In this document: positions 1 through 11,174 of the stretch, in pieces
Position numbering within the stretch: position 1 is the stretch's first letter
Layout of the letters: the number at the start of each line of letters is the position of its first letter
Origin: Nipponacmea schrenckii
Taxonomy: Eukaryota; Mollusca; Gastropoda; Lottiidae
Reading direction: 5' to 3'
Length of the DNA: 64,000 nucleotides
Assembly (NCBI GenBank): GCA_030562195.1
Contig: JAUJPP010000011.1
Span: 310,001 to 374,000 of the forward strand
Position numbers and translations under genes: made by a program
Notes under the pieces: model-generated
The model's input: the letters and a program-made list of their open reading frames with translations, nothing else
Told to the model about the DNA's origin: nothing
The model's database searches: none

Positions 1-472
1 TGGACTGCTCTAGAGCGTGACGTAATTAATGTAGAGGGTTTTTTTTTTCACATTCCGAAGGCGCCTTTTGTCCTCTTTCCAGCGATGCACAACAAAAGTT
101 TTTAAAATGAAAATTTAATTTTTGGACTTTTAAAATTAAAGTACATTTTGCTTTTTTGAAACGTATTTGTTTATATCTCGTGATCTATTACATGTACAAG
201 CTTCAAATTTGTACCATGAATATATATTTTGTATGAGATTAGATTTACGCAAAAGTAAATTAGATGGGCGTGGCACATACGGGTAAACTTCCAATTTACC
301 AGTTATATCGGTCAGCGCTTTTCATCTGTAGGAAATAACGTTTTTCCAAAAAATTCTTTGCACACAGATACCTCGTTGCTTTGGCCAGTTTCTCCCAGAA
401 AATCAGATGTTTCGGCCTGTTTGTTGCAATTTTGCAACGTTAGCAAAGTCCCACTCTGTGCCACGTGTGGCT
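1..472 (-). mobile_element. L0: partial family I unit, 5' part
   Basis: Minus-strand 5' end of a family I unit cut by the window edge. Read from 472 downward it begins with the family I 5' segment (AGCCACACGTGGCAC, then GTGGGACTTTGCTA) and continues through the first A subunit: the GGGCGTGGCACAT block near 265-280, the ATCTCGTGATCTATTA block near 173-190 and the GCTCTAGAGCGTGAC block at 8-22. It abuts L1 at the CTAG at 473-476. The GTGACG here where other copies have GTGACC is a point variant. No coding potential is apparent. Confidence 0.75.
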
Positions 473-480
473 CTAGTTGT

Positions 481-504
481 GGGACTTTGCTACCGCAAAG
501 TCCC
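481..504 (-). other. 3' terminal hairpin of L1 (family I type)
   Basis: Perfect 10-bp stem GGGACTTTGC/GCAAAGTCCC with a 4-nt loop, 4 nt from the terminal CTAG. The loop reads GGTA on the minus (element) strand. Confidence 0.85.
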
Positions 505-526
505 AGTTTGTTTTCGGTTTGTCAAT

Positions 527-563
<37 letters not shown>

Positions 564-1861
564 CGAAATTTACACACCTTACTGCGCCTAGACTGCAATG
601 GTTGCAACATTGACTCAACTTCTCTAGACCTTCTGTAGTGGCGACGTGTTGCATAAATATAAAATGGAACATTTTTGCAAAACCGGAAGTGCTGCGTTGC
701 AACAAACCTAAAAAGTAGCAAATTGGCTCTAGCTGTCGCAATTTTTGATCGATTTTCTTCGGGTTTTCATTTTTGTAATCTGCAAGTAACTTCTGATCAG
801 ATAGCAGTTCAAAAATTTCAATTTTCAAAGATTCGTAGCACACATTTTTTTGCCGTATTTTGCAATTTTTTGCAACTTTTTTGTTTTTAGTGTGATCGAT
901 CTGAAAAAAATTGAGCATAAGAAGCCCATGAAACTATTTTCAAAAAGTAGGTCAAAATTTTTGCGTCACTTCCGGTTTCTGCAAAAAAAGGAGTTTTACG
1001 TTTGGTTGAATAACTTCCGGTTTTATTAATGTATGAGATTCAAACTTGTTTCATCGGGTAGCCATTAGCCATACAAAAAAACGAAGAAAATAAAATCAAG
1101 GCCGCATGCGCAACTTTCGCCGCCATTTTGATTTTTCTGAAATTGCGCGAATTTAATTCAGACATTATGGCTTATCCGATTGAGATGATTTTGGTGTCAA
1201 ATGAAAGAACATAAAAATTGCAAAAAAACATTGGAAGTCGATTTTTGAATTTCGCTTTTGCATTTTTGCAACATCCGGTTGAATTTTTTCAAAGTTTGGG
1301 GGCTTATTTCTCGTGACCTTGACCTTTGGTGACCATGACCTTTAGTAGGTCAAAGGTCATTGACCTTGGCTATCAGTTGATACTTTGACCTTTGACCTCC
1401 GACGCCTACTTCCGGTTTTATAGCTGCCCGAAAACAGCAAAATTCGCAACTTTGGACTGCTCTAGAGCGTGACCTAATTAATTTAGAGTGTAATTCTTTT
1501 CAGATTCTTAAGGCCCTTTTTGTCCTCTTTCAAACGATTCATAACAAAAGTTTGTAAAATGAAAATTGAAATTTTTGATTTTTTAAAATAAAAGTACATT
1601 TTGCCGTATTGACGTTTTTTAGAAATGTATGTGTGTATATCTCGTGATCTATTAGATGTACATGCTTCAAATTTGTACCGTGCATATACATTGTGAATGT
1701 GATTAGACCTACGCCAAAAAAATGAGATGGGCGTGGCACATCGGGTAAACTTCCCATTTACCATTTATATCGGTCAGCGCTTTACGTCTGTAGGAAATAA
1801 CGTTTTTCAAAAAAGTGCTTTGCACACAGATACCTCGATGCTTTGGCCATTTTATACCAGA

Positions 1862-2030
1862 AAGTCAGATATTTTGAACAAAGGCTTCAAAAAAAGGAAC
1901 GGGTTTTAGAATTTCCATTTTTCCAATTTTTGTATTTTCGCTTTTTTCACCTTTATGGTGTGTATATCTCATGTGGATGCTTCAAATTTTGAATATATAT
2001 TGACATATTTATACCAATTGATAACATTTA
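1862..2030 (-). repeat. 165-bp module shared with R12
   Basis: Reverse complement of about 44480-44645. Both hold AAAGGCTTCAAAAAA/GGAACGGGTTTTAGAAT, TTTCACCTTTATGGTGTGTA (a small inverted repeat, ACCTTTATGGTG) and ATTTATACCAATTGAT. It is absent from other units, so L1 and R12 share a rare variant. Here it runs on toward the foldback element; in R12 it is clipped at the same edge and A-subunit sequence resumes. Confidence 0.7.
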
Positions 2031-2038
2031 AAGATGGC

Positions 2039-2344
2039 TTCCCTTGTTTTCATTGATGAAAATGAAAAGGCTAATACTTACATAAATAGAGAGTGGAGGT
2101 GTTCTAATGACAAGTAGCTTGTCTCACAGGTCCTTAGTTAAGTCTTAATTAAGCGAATTACAGCAAGGTTTTCCTCTTTTGAATGGTAATGTAGGGTACT
2201 TAAGAGAAATCCTTGTCGTAAATAGCTTAATTACGACTTAACCTGTGAGACAAGCTACTATTTTTCCAAGTCATTAGAACACCTCTACTCTCTTTTTATG
2301 TAAGTATTACCATTTTTATTTTTTTTTCAATTAAAACAAGGGAA
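2039..2344. mobile_element. 306-bp foldback/MITE-like element
   Basis: Two inverted arms of about 130 bp surround a short centre (about 2170-2207). The arms start TTCCCTTGTTTT at the left and end AAAACAAGGGAA at the right. Both carry TAATACTTACATAAA, AGGTGTTCTAATGAC, GTAGCTTGTCTCACAGG and a TTAAGTCNTAATTAAGC block. The right arm has an extra insertion near TTTTTCCAAG. Weaker inverted similarity continues about 15 bp further out. No clear target-site duplication is seen, so class is unassigned. There is no ORF; it looks like a non-autonomous DNA transposon or foldback element inserted into L1. Confidence 0.75.
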
Positions 2345-2359
2345 TGCATCTGTAAAACA

Positions 2360-2600
2360 TTTTCGAAATGGGCGTGACACATTTGGGTTTTATCCTGATT
2401 GCATACTTATGGAGTTTGGTTCATAACTTCCGCAAAAACACTTTGTTCATAATAGGACTTTGCACAGATGTTCATCATTAATTTGGTTGATTTGTTAGAA
2501 ACAATCAATAATGTCAGCCTTTTAGTTCAAAAAGGGAACAGGTTTTATAACTTCCTTATTTCTTTTATTTTTGATCATGACTTTGGATAACCTTGTTCTT
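2360..2600 (-). repeat. Decayed A subunit inside L1
   Basis: Retains the order of A-subunit landmarks with many substitutions: ATGGGCGTGACACATTTGGG (normally ATGGGCGTGGCACATCCGGG) near 2368, a TTTGCACAGATG block near 2458-2470, and a TAGAGCAGTGGGCTAAT remnant at about 2604. It is far more diverged than any other A subunit here, suggesting an older unit. Confidence 0.55.
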
Positions 2601-3367
2601 TCTAGAGCAGTGGGCTAATATCCGAGGATATCCATCAGTGTTTTCGTTTTTCAACTCCAATGAATAGACCCAGTTAAACAGCCATGCGAAATTCGATAGC
2701 TTGATAGTTTATGTTACATGTTGGCTTATTTGAACAGTTGAAGTTTTCATTGAGTAATATCAACTGGTCATTAACTGACTGTGTATTATCAATTGGAATA
2801 TGAACAAAGTTTCCAAGTGCATTCTTTGATCTAGACATCAAAAGAATTCTATTAGTTTGTCACAGCCCCAAAGGCATCCGTTTTTGATGACACGTAGTTC
2901 GCTGGAATTTTGTAAATGTGTGTTCTTATTAAGAGCAATTAATGATTATTTTAGATTACTATTGCTTTATACTATCTTATTGCTGGAGTGTAGGTTGTCA
3001 TTTAGTGTTTATATTGCATAATTTAGTTAATTTAGGTTTACATTTCAATTTGCGACAAATGCCTTTGTTTTTTTATATTTGTGAACTAAGGTTATGACGG
3101 TGGATTTGTTTAACTTGCCGCATCATGCCAAACTACTTTTATCAAGACCTGTAAAACGAAACTTAACGTTTCCGTTTATAATTACTATTGCTTTATACTA
3201 TCATACATATGTTATTACTGGAGGTTTACGTTGTCGAGTGAGAACCGTTCTCGGAACCGTTCCAGACACGCTAAAAGTAGAACTCTTCAATAAAGGAGAT
3301 ACTTTTTTTTTAAACACTATTTATTCAAATATTCAAAATAGTTACATACATGTTTCATCAAAGTTGC
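2600..3367. other. Unique non-array stretch inside L1
   Basis: This stretch of about 770 bp matches no other part of the window by eye and lacks the AGGTCA/ACCGGAAGT signature of the array. A 21-bp direct repeat (beginning ATTACTATTGCTTTATAC) lies at 2955-2975 and 3181-3201. A direct repeat GAACCGTTC occurs twice at about 3243-3263. A 125-codon open frame overlaps it (3094-3471), but it runs into the next unit's T-tract and family I terminal sequence and has no recognisable domain, so I do not call a gene. It could be captured host DNA or a remnant of another transposon. Confidence 0.5.
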
Positions 3368-3415
3368 TTGCAATTTGCAACATTAGCAAAGTCCCACTCT
3401 GTGCCACATGTGGCT

Positions 3416-5432
3416 CTAGTTTTTTTTTTTTTTCGAAATTTACACACCTCACTGCGCCTAGACTGCAATAGTTGCAACAGTATATCAACTTCTCTAGACC
3501 TTCTGTAGTGGCGACGTGTTGCATAAATATAAAATGGAACATTTTTGCAAAACCGGAAGTGCGGTATTGCAACATGCCTAAAAAGTCGGTCAGTAGCTCT
3601 AGAAGTCGCAATTTTTGATCGATTTTTTTCGGGTTTGCATTTTTGAAAACTTGAAACAATTTCCAACAAGATAGCAGTTACAAAATTTCGAAATTCGAAA
3701 ATTCATAGCACACATTTTTTTGCCGTATTTTGCACATTTTTGCAACTTTGCTATTTTTAGACCGATTGATCTGAAAATTTGGGTGCCTTCAAGTGTCACG
3801 TATATGAAAACATTGGCAGAGTCAAAATTTTTGCTTCATTTTCGGTTTCAACGTAAAACGGGTTTAAACTTCCGGTTGACCTACTTGTGCTGTAATTGAT
3901 GTATCGCAACAAAATTTATGTCAATCCTTATTAAATTAGAAGACAAAAAAACGAAGAAGAAAAAATCCGGACCGGAAGTGAAACATTGGCCGCCATCTTG
4001 AAATGTCACTTTTTTGTAAAACTCAAAATGGGGCCTCTACGGTAAGAGCGATTTGTGTGATGTTTATATTTCTGGAAAGCTTAGTCGATTGCGATCAAAA
4101 TGTTGGAAATCGATTTTTGAATTTTGCTTTTGCTTTTTTGCAACATCCGGTTGAATTTTTTCGAAGTTTGGGGGCTTATTTCTCGTGACCTTGACCTTTG
4201 GTGACCATGACCTTTAGTAGGTCAAAGGTCATTAACCTTGGCTATCAGTTGATACTTTGAACTTTGACCTCCGACGTCTACTTCCGGTTTTATAGCTGCC
4301 CGAAACCAGCAAAATTCGCAACTTTGGGCTGCTCTAGAGCGTGACCTAATTAATTTAGAGTGTTAATTTTTTCAGATTCTTAGATTGTTTTTTGTCTTCT
4401 TTCCAACGATATATAACAAAAGTTTGTAAAATGAAAATTGAATTTTTTGATTTTTGCAAAGAAAAGTACATTTTGCCGTATTTTCGCTTCCTTGAAATGT
4501 ATGTGTGTATATCTCGTGATCTATTAGCTGTACAAGTTTCAAATTTTTACTGTGAATATACATTTTGAATATGATTAGATTCCCCTCCAAAAAAATGAGA
4601 TGGGCGTGGCACATCCGGGTGAACTTCAAATTTACCATTTATATCGGTCAGCGAATTACGGCTGCAGTAAATAACGTTTTTCAAAAAAATACCTTGCATA
4701 CATATATCTCATTACTTTGGCCAGTTTATCCCAAAAAATCAAATGTTTCTGCCTGTTTGTTGCAATTTTGCGACATTTGCAAAAAATCAGTTTTTTTTTT
4801 AGTTTGGGGGCTTATTTCTAGTGACTTTGACCTTTGGTGACCTTGACCTTTACAAGGTCATTGGTCACTGACTTTAGCTATCAGTTGACAATTTGGCATT
4901 AGACTTCTGACGTCTATTTCCGGTTTTATAGCTGCTCGAAAGCAGCAAAATTTGCAACGTTGGACTGCTCTAGAGCGTGACCTAATTAATTTAGAGGGTT
5001 ATTTTTTTCACATTCCGAAGGCGCCTTTTGTCCTCTTTCCAGCGATGCACAACAAAAGTTTTTAAAATGAAAATTTAATTTTTGGACTTTTAAAATTAAA
5101 GTACATTCTGCTTTTTTGAAACGTATTTGTGTATATCTCGTGATCTATTAGATGTACAAGCTTCAAATTTGTACCATGAATATATATTTTGTATGAGATT
5201 AGATTTACGCAAAAGTAAATTAGATGGGCGTGGCACATACGGGTAAACTTCCAATTTATCAGTTATATAGGTCAGCGCTTTACATCTGTAGGAAATAACG
5301 TTTTTCCAAAAAATTCTTTGCACACAGATACCACGTTGCTTTGGCCAGTTTCTCCCAGAAAATCAGATGTTTCAGCCTGTTTGTTGCAATTTTGCAACGT
5401 TAGCAAAGTCCCACTCTGTGCCACGTGTGGCT
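3416..5432 (-). mobile_element. L2: family I unit, B1 type, no hairpin
   Basis: Complete minus-strand unit of 2017 bp. CTAG (3416-3419) leads straight into a 14-bp T-tract with no hairpin. B1 domain about 3434-4165, A2 about 4165-4800, A1 about 4800-5432. The hairpin-less end matches R0, R8, R15, R18 and R19. The A2 subunit holds a GACCTTGACCTTTGGTGACC cluster near 4187-4206, and B1 holds CAAGATGGCGGCC on the minus-strand register near 3990. Confidence 0.8.
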
Positions 5433-7073
5433 CTAGTTGCAGTGCGTTCTTCGAACGCACTGCTTTGTTTTCGAAATGTTTTTTTTTTTTTTTTTTTTTT
5501 TAATTTTACATTCGATTTTTCTCTTTGAAGGCAACATGCTACAAACTACCTGTTGCTGTCTGCCATTCAAACTGCGAGACTACTATTTGTTAAATGTAAA
5601 ATGACGTCATTCAGAGTGACCGGAAACGAGCTGTGGGCAATGGCTTCGTTTTGGTTTTTGCTATTTATTACCTCTATTTTTTAACTGATTTTGACAGAAC
5701 TACTTTTGCTAGCTTCTTTTAACTGCTAGCTACATAACTGCATTTTTAAACTGCTAATTTCATTACTTTTGTAGCTGACTTTTTTTATTTCAATTTTTGC
5801 GTTTTTATCAACTTCTACAATTTTATTTCGATGCACCCGAAAATTAAATGGTAGATAGACACTTGTAATGCGATCAAAAATAATTTTTTAAATTTTCGAC
5901 ATCACTTCCGGTTTTGAAGTTATTCGCTTGTAAATTTTAAAAACCTAACTTCCGGAATTCTAAAGATATTTCAAAAATTCGTTTTGCAACATGCTACAAA
6001 TAGTCATACAAAATAACGAAGATGAAAAAATCCGCACCGGAAGCAAAAGATTGGCCGCTATATTGAAATGTTAAACTTTTGTAAAATTCAAAATGGGGCC
6101 TCTGGGGATAAAGCAATTTCCGTTAGTTTTTCATATCTTATGACTAGAGTCGATTGCGCAATAATATTTGGGAGCCGATTTTTGAATTTTGATTTTGATT
6201 TTCTTTTATTTCCATTTTAATTTTTTTGGTAATGACCAAAACTTCAAAGGCCCATATTTCGTGACCTTGACCTTTGGTGACCTTGTGACCTGAACACGAT
6301 GTATTACCCTTGATGATATCTATTCAATGATATATTGATTTGTATTGTCCGATGTCTACTTCCGGTTTTATAACCGATTGAAATTTGTGATTTTTATTTT
6401 TAAAGAGCTCTGTCACGTGAACTAATACATAAATAACAAAATTTCCTATTGAATCTTATTACAGTTTATCTGCTCTTTCTAATGATATATAAAACCACAT
6501 ATTTCCACCCAAAATGCGCTTTTTAGTATTTGAAAATTTTGTATTTTCTTCTCTACTAACTGTGCGTGATTTTCTTTAAATCGAAATGGGGCCTCTGGAG
6601 AAGCTCCGATTCGTGTAATTTTGATGTCCATAGAATGTAATATCGATTCTTGAATTATATTTGGAAACCGATTTTTGAATTTTGATTTTGATATTTTAAC
6701 TGATAGTAATATATAAAAACTTCGAATGTTCGTATATTTTAACCTTGACCTTTGGTGACCTTGTGAGCAGCACGAATGTGATAGCTCTCGATAAGATCTA
6801 TCCATTGATATATTATATTTTGTTGTACAATGTATACTTTTCGTTTTATCACCATTTGAAAATTGCGAATTTCATCGTTAAAAGCTGTTTGTTGAATTAT
6901 GCATTTGGGCGATCTACATGACAAGAGTTTCAGCGAACCGATTATGCTTTGAAATAAAACGACTTATATTCTGTAAAATAACGTTACTGTTCTACCGATA
7001 CTTTGTGGGGCAGTTTTAAAGCGTATGTCAAAACTGCTACGCACTGCGCCAGAACCTCGCGAAGCCTGGGGAT
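5433..7073 (-). mobile_element. L3: family II unit, minus strand
   Basis: 1641-bp unit of the second family; by eye it is colinear with S1-S5. The 3' end is CTAG (5433-5436) and a hairpin (5439-5463), followed by TTTCGAAATG and a T-tract. The 5' end (7073 downward) reads ATCCCCAGGCTTCGCGAGG, then GCGCAGTGCGTAGCAG. Internal landmarks are the CAGTTAAAAGAAGCTAGC block (about 5700-5740), ATTGGCCGCTATATTG near 6050, AAAACCGGAAGTAGAC, and the CACGTGA/GAGCTC block near 6405-6420. The only ORF of size is a short frame repeated in the S units and has no known domain. Confidence 0.8.
5439..5463 (-). other. 3' terminal hairpin of L3 (family II type)
   Basis: Perfect 11-bp stem GCAGTGCGTTC/GAACGCACTGC with a 3-nt loop, 2 nt from CTAG. 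The 5' segment of the same unit carries the complementary GCAGTGCGT. Confidence 0.85.
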
Positions 7074-7122
7074 CTAGTTGTGGGACTTTGCTACCGCAAA
7101 GTCCCAGTTTGTTTTCGGTTTG

Positions 7123-7159
<37 letters not shown>

Positions 7160-8535
7160 CGAAATTTACACACCTCACACAGCCTAGGCTGCAATAGTTG
7201 CAGCAATTTCACAACTTCTCTACACCTTCTATTGTGGCGACGTTTCTATTAAATATAAATTGGAACATTTTTGCAAAACCATAAGTGCTGCGTTGCAACA
7301 TGCCTAAAAAGTCGGTCAGTGGCTCTAGAAGTCGCAATTATTGATCGATTTTCTTCGGGTTTGCATTTTTAGAAACGTGAAATAATTTCCAACAAGATAG
7401 CAGTTGAAAAATTTCGAAATTCGAAAATTCGTAGCACACATTTTTTTGCCGTATTTTGCACATTTTTGCAACTTTGCTATTTTAAGACCGATTGATCTGA
7501 AAATTTGGGTGCCTTCAAGTGTCATGAATTTAAAAACATTGGCAGAGTCAAAATTTTTGCTTCATTTCCGGTTTCAACGTAAAAAGGGTTTAAACTTCCG
7601 GTTGACCTACTTGTGCTGTAATTGATGTATCGCAACAAAATTTATGTCAATCTTAATTAAATTAGAAGACAAAAAAATGAAGAAGAAAAAATCCGGACCG
7701 GAAGTGAAACTTTGGCCGCCATCTTGAAATGTCACTTTTTTGTAAAACTCAAAATGGGGCCTCAGGGTAATGTCTAATTTCCGCGATGTTTACATTTCTT
7801 GTAGCTTTAGTCGATTACGAAAAAAACTGTGGGAGCCGATTTTTGAATTTTGCTTTTGCATTTTTGCAACATCCGGTTGAATTTTTTCGAAGTTTGGCGG
7901 GCTTATTTCTCGTGACCTTGACCTTTGGTGACTTTGACCTTTAGTAGGTCAAAGGTCATTGACCTTGGCTATTAGTTGACACTTTGACCTTTGACCTCAG
8001 ACATCAACTTCCGGTTTTATAGCTGCCCGAAAACAGCAAAATTCGCAACTTTGGACTGCTCTAGAGTGTGACCTAATTAATTTAGAGGGTTGATTTTTAT
8101 AGATTCTTTAGGAGCTTTTTGTCCTCTTTCCAGCGATGTATAACAAAAGTTTTTAAAATGAAAATTGAAATTTTTGATTTTTGAAAATAAAAGTACATTT
8201 TGCCGTATTTACGTTTTTTTGAAATGTATGTGTGTATATCTCGTGATCTATTGGATGTACAAACTTCAAATTTGTACTGTGAATATACATTTTGAATGTG
8301 ATTAGATTCACGCTGAAAAGAATTAGATGGGCGTGGCACATCCGGGTAAATTTTCAGTTTTCCATATATATGGGTCAGCGTATTACGTTTGTGGGAAATA
8401 AGTTTTTTTTTTAAAATTACCCTGCACACAGATACCTTATTGCTTTGGCCAGTTTATCCCAGAAAATCAGATGTTTCTGTCTGTTTGTTGCAATTTGCGA
8501 CGTTAGCAAAGTCCCACTCTGTGCCACAAGTGGCT
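7074..8535 (-). mobile_element. L4: short family I unit, one A subunit, B1
   Basis: 1462-bp minus-strand unit: CTAG (7074-7077), hairpin, 35-bp T-tract (about 7125-7159), B1 (about 7160-7895), then a single A subunit to 8535. The one-A layout recurs in R5 and R21. Together with the B-proximal part of L5, it is the reverse complement of R20/R21 with only scattered differences. Its 5' segment is the AGCCACTTGTGGCAC variant shared with R5. Confidence 0.8.
7082..7105 (-). other. 3' terminal hairpin of L4 (family I type)
   Basis: 10-bp stem GGGACTTTGC/GCAAAGTCCC with a 4-nt loop, 4 nt from CTAG. It abuts the 5' end of a family II unit (L3), so the two families share the same kind of junction. Confidence 0.85.
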
Positions 8536-8584
8536 CTAGTTGTGGGACTTTGCTACCGCAAAGTCCCAGTTTGTTTTCGGTTTG

Positions 8585-8620
<36 letters not shown>

Positions 8621-11174
8621 CGAAATTTACACAGGGCACACAGCCTAGGCTGCAATAGTTGCAGCAATTTCACATCTTCTCTACACCTTCTGTTGTGGCG
8701 AAATTTCTATTAAATATAAATTGGAACATTTTTGCAAAACCGGAAGTGCTGCATTGCAACATGTCTAAAAAGTCGGTCAGTGGCTCTAGAACTCGCATTT
8801 TTGGACCGATTTTCGTCGGGTTTGCATTTTTGAAAACTTGAAACAATTTCCAACAAAATAGCAATTAAAAAAATTCGAAATTCGAAATTTCATAGCACAC
8901 ATTTTTTTGCCGTATTTTGCACATTTTTGCAACTTTGCTATTTTAAGACCGATTGATCTGAAAATTTGGGTGCCTTCAAGTGTCACGAATATGAAAACAT
9001 TGGCAGAGTCAGAATTTTTGCTTCATTTCCGGTTTCAGCGTAAAACGGGTTTAAACTCCCGGTTGACCTACTTGTGCTGTAATTGATGTATCGCAACAAA
9101 ATTTATGTCAATCCTAATTAAATTGGAAGACAAAAAAACGAAGCAGAAAAAATCCGGACCGGAAGTGAAACATTAGCCGCCATCTTGAAATGTCACTTTT
9201 TTGTAAAATTCAAAATGGGGCCTCTACGGTAAGAGCGATTTGTGTGATGTTTATATTTCTGGAAAGCTTAGTCGATTGCGATCAAAATGTTGGAAATCGA
9301 TTTTTGAATTTTGCTTTTGCTTTTTTGCAACATCCGGTTGAAATTTTTTCGAAGTTCGGGGGCTTATTTCTCGTGACCTTGACCTTTGGTGACCATGACC
9401 TTTAGTAGGTCAAAGGTCATTGACCTTGGCTATCAGTTGATACTTTGAACTTTGACCTCCGACGTCTACTTCCGGTTTTATAGCTGCCCGAAAACAGCAA
9501 AATTCGCAACTTTGGGCTGCTCCAGAGCGTGACCTAATTAATTTAGTGTGGTAATTTTTTCAGATTCTTAGATTGTTTTTTGTCCTCTTTCCAACGATAT
9601 ATAACAAAAGTTTGTAAAATGAAAATTGAATTTTTTTATTTTTGCAAAGAAAAGTACATTTTGCCGTATTTTCGCTTCCTTGAAATGTATGTGTGTATAT
9701 CTCGTGATCCATTAGCTGTACAAGCTTCAAATTTTTACTGTGAATATACATTTTGAATATGATTAGATTCCCCTCCAATAAAACGAAATGGGCGTGGCAC
9801 ATCCGGGTGAACTTCAAATTTACCATTTATATCGGTCAGCGAATTACGGCTGCAGTAAATAACATTTTTCAAAAAAGTACCTTGCATACATATATCTCAT
9901 TACTTTGGCCAGTTTATCCCAAAAAATCAAATGTTTCTACCTGTTTGTTGCAATTTTGCGACATTTGCAAAAAATCAGTTTTTTTTTTAGTTTGGGGGCT
10001 TGTTTCTAGTGACTTTGACCTTTGGTGACCTTGACCTTTACAAGGTCATTGGTCACTGACTTTAGCTATCAGTTGACAATTTGGCATTAGACTTCTGACG
10101 TCTACTTCCGGTTTAAAGCTGCCCGAAAACAGAAAAACTCGCAACTTTGGACTGCTCTAGAGCGTGACCTAATTAATTTAGAGGGTTATTTTTTTCAGAT
10201 TCTTAAGGCGTCTTTTGTCCTCTTTCTAGCGATGTACAACAAAAGTTTTCAAAATGAAAATTTAATTTTTGCACTTTTAAAACGAAAGTACATTTTGCTT
10301 TTTTGAAACGTATTTGTGTATATCTCGTGATCTATTAGATGTACAAGCTTCAAATTTGAACCATGAATATATATTTTGTATGAGATTAGATTTACGCAAA
10401 AGTAAATTAGATGGGCGTGGCACATACGGGTAAACTTCCAATTTACCAGTTATATCGGTCAGCGCTTTACATCTGTAGGAAATAACGTTTTTCCAAAAAA
10501 TTCTTTGCACACAGATACCTCGTTGCTTTGGCCAGTTTCTCCCAGACCTTGACCTTGACCTTTGGTGACTTTGACCTTTAGTAGGTCAAAGGTCATTGAC
10601 CTTGGCTATTAGTTGACACTTTGACCTTTGACCTCAGACATCAACTTCCGGTTTTATAGCTGTCTGAAAACAGCAAAATTCGCAACTTTGGACTGCTCTA
10701 GAGTGTGACCTAATTAATTTAGAGGGTTAATTTTTTTAGATTCTTAAGGTGCTTTTTGTCCTCTTTCCAAAGATGTATAACAAAAGTTTTTAAAATGAAA
10801 ATTGAAATTTTTGATTTTTGAAAATAAAAGTACATTTTGCCGTATTTACGTTTTTTTTAAATGTATGTGTGTATATCTCGTGATCTATTGGATGGACAAA
10901 CTTCAAATTTGTACTGTGAATATACATTTTGAATGTGATTAGATTCACGCTGAAAAGAATTAGATGGGCGTGGCACATCCGGGTAAATTTTCAGTTTTCC
11001 ATATATATGGGTCAGCGTATTACGTTTGTAGGAAATAAGTTTTTTTTAAAAATTACCTTGCACACAGCAGATACCTTATTGCTTTGGCCAGTTTATCCCA
11101 GAAAATCAGATGTTTCTGTCTGTTTGTTGCAATTTGCGACGTTAGCAAAGTCCCACTCTGTGCCACGTGTGGCT
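8536..11174 (-). mobile_element. L5: family I unit with three A subunits, B1
   Basis: 2639-bp minus-strand unit. CTAG (8536-8539), hairpin (8544-8567), T-tract (about 8587-8620), B1 (about 8621-9355), A (about 9356-9990), a truncated A (about 9991-10547), then a whole A subunit (about 10548-11174). At about 10547 the sequence jumps from mid-A (TTTCTCCCAGA) to the CCTTGACCTTGACC block, so the middle A lost its 5' ~85 bp by A-to-A recombination. It is the only unit with three A blocks. Confidence 0.75.
8544..8567 (-). other. 3' terminal hairpin of L5 (family I type)
   Basis: 10-bp perfect stem GGGACTTTGC/GCAAAGTCCC with a 4-nt loop, followed by the CAGTTTGTTTTCGG tail and a T-tract. Confidence 0.85.

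Larger units (their letters stand above)
473..3415 (-). mobile_element. L1: composite family I unit with internal insertions
   Basis: Minus-strand unit of 2943 bp, the longest in the window. Its 3' end is CTAG at 473-476, then the hairpin (481-504) and a 35-bp T-tract (529-563). Then follow a B2-type domain (about 564-1300) and one A subunit (about 1300-1862). The usual second A subunit is replaced by a 165-bp module also found in R12 (1862-2030), a foldback element (2039-2344), a badly decayed A subunit (about 2360-2600) and about 770 bp of unique sequence. The normal 5' segment returns at 3368-3415. The outer ends are therefore intact around a rearranged interior. Confidence 0.75.

Noticed and set aside
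481..504. Hairpin plus T-tract as a bacterial rho-independent terminator
   Set aside because: The stem is part of a transposon end repeated about 25 times next to CTAG. There are no bacterial genes, and the A/T tract lies on the wrong side in element orientation.
3240..3265. tRNA-like B box around the GAACCGTTC repeats
   Set aside because: The match to a B-box consensus is poor in either direction, with no A box at a suitable distance and no cloverleaf.
5433..7073. LTR or retroviral structure
   Set aside because: No paired long terminal repeats with TG...CA ends, primer-binding site or polymerase frames are seen.
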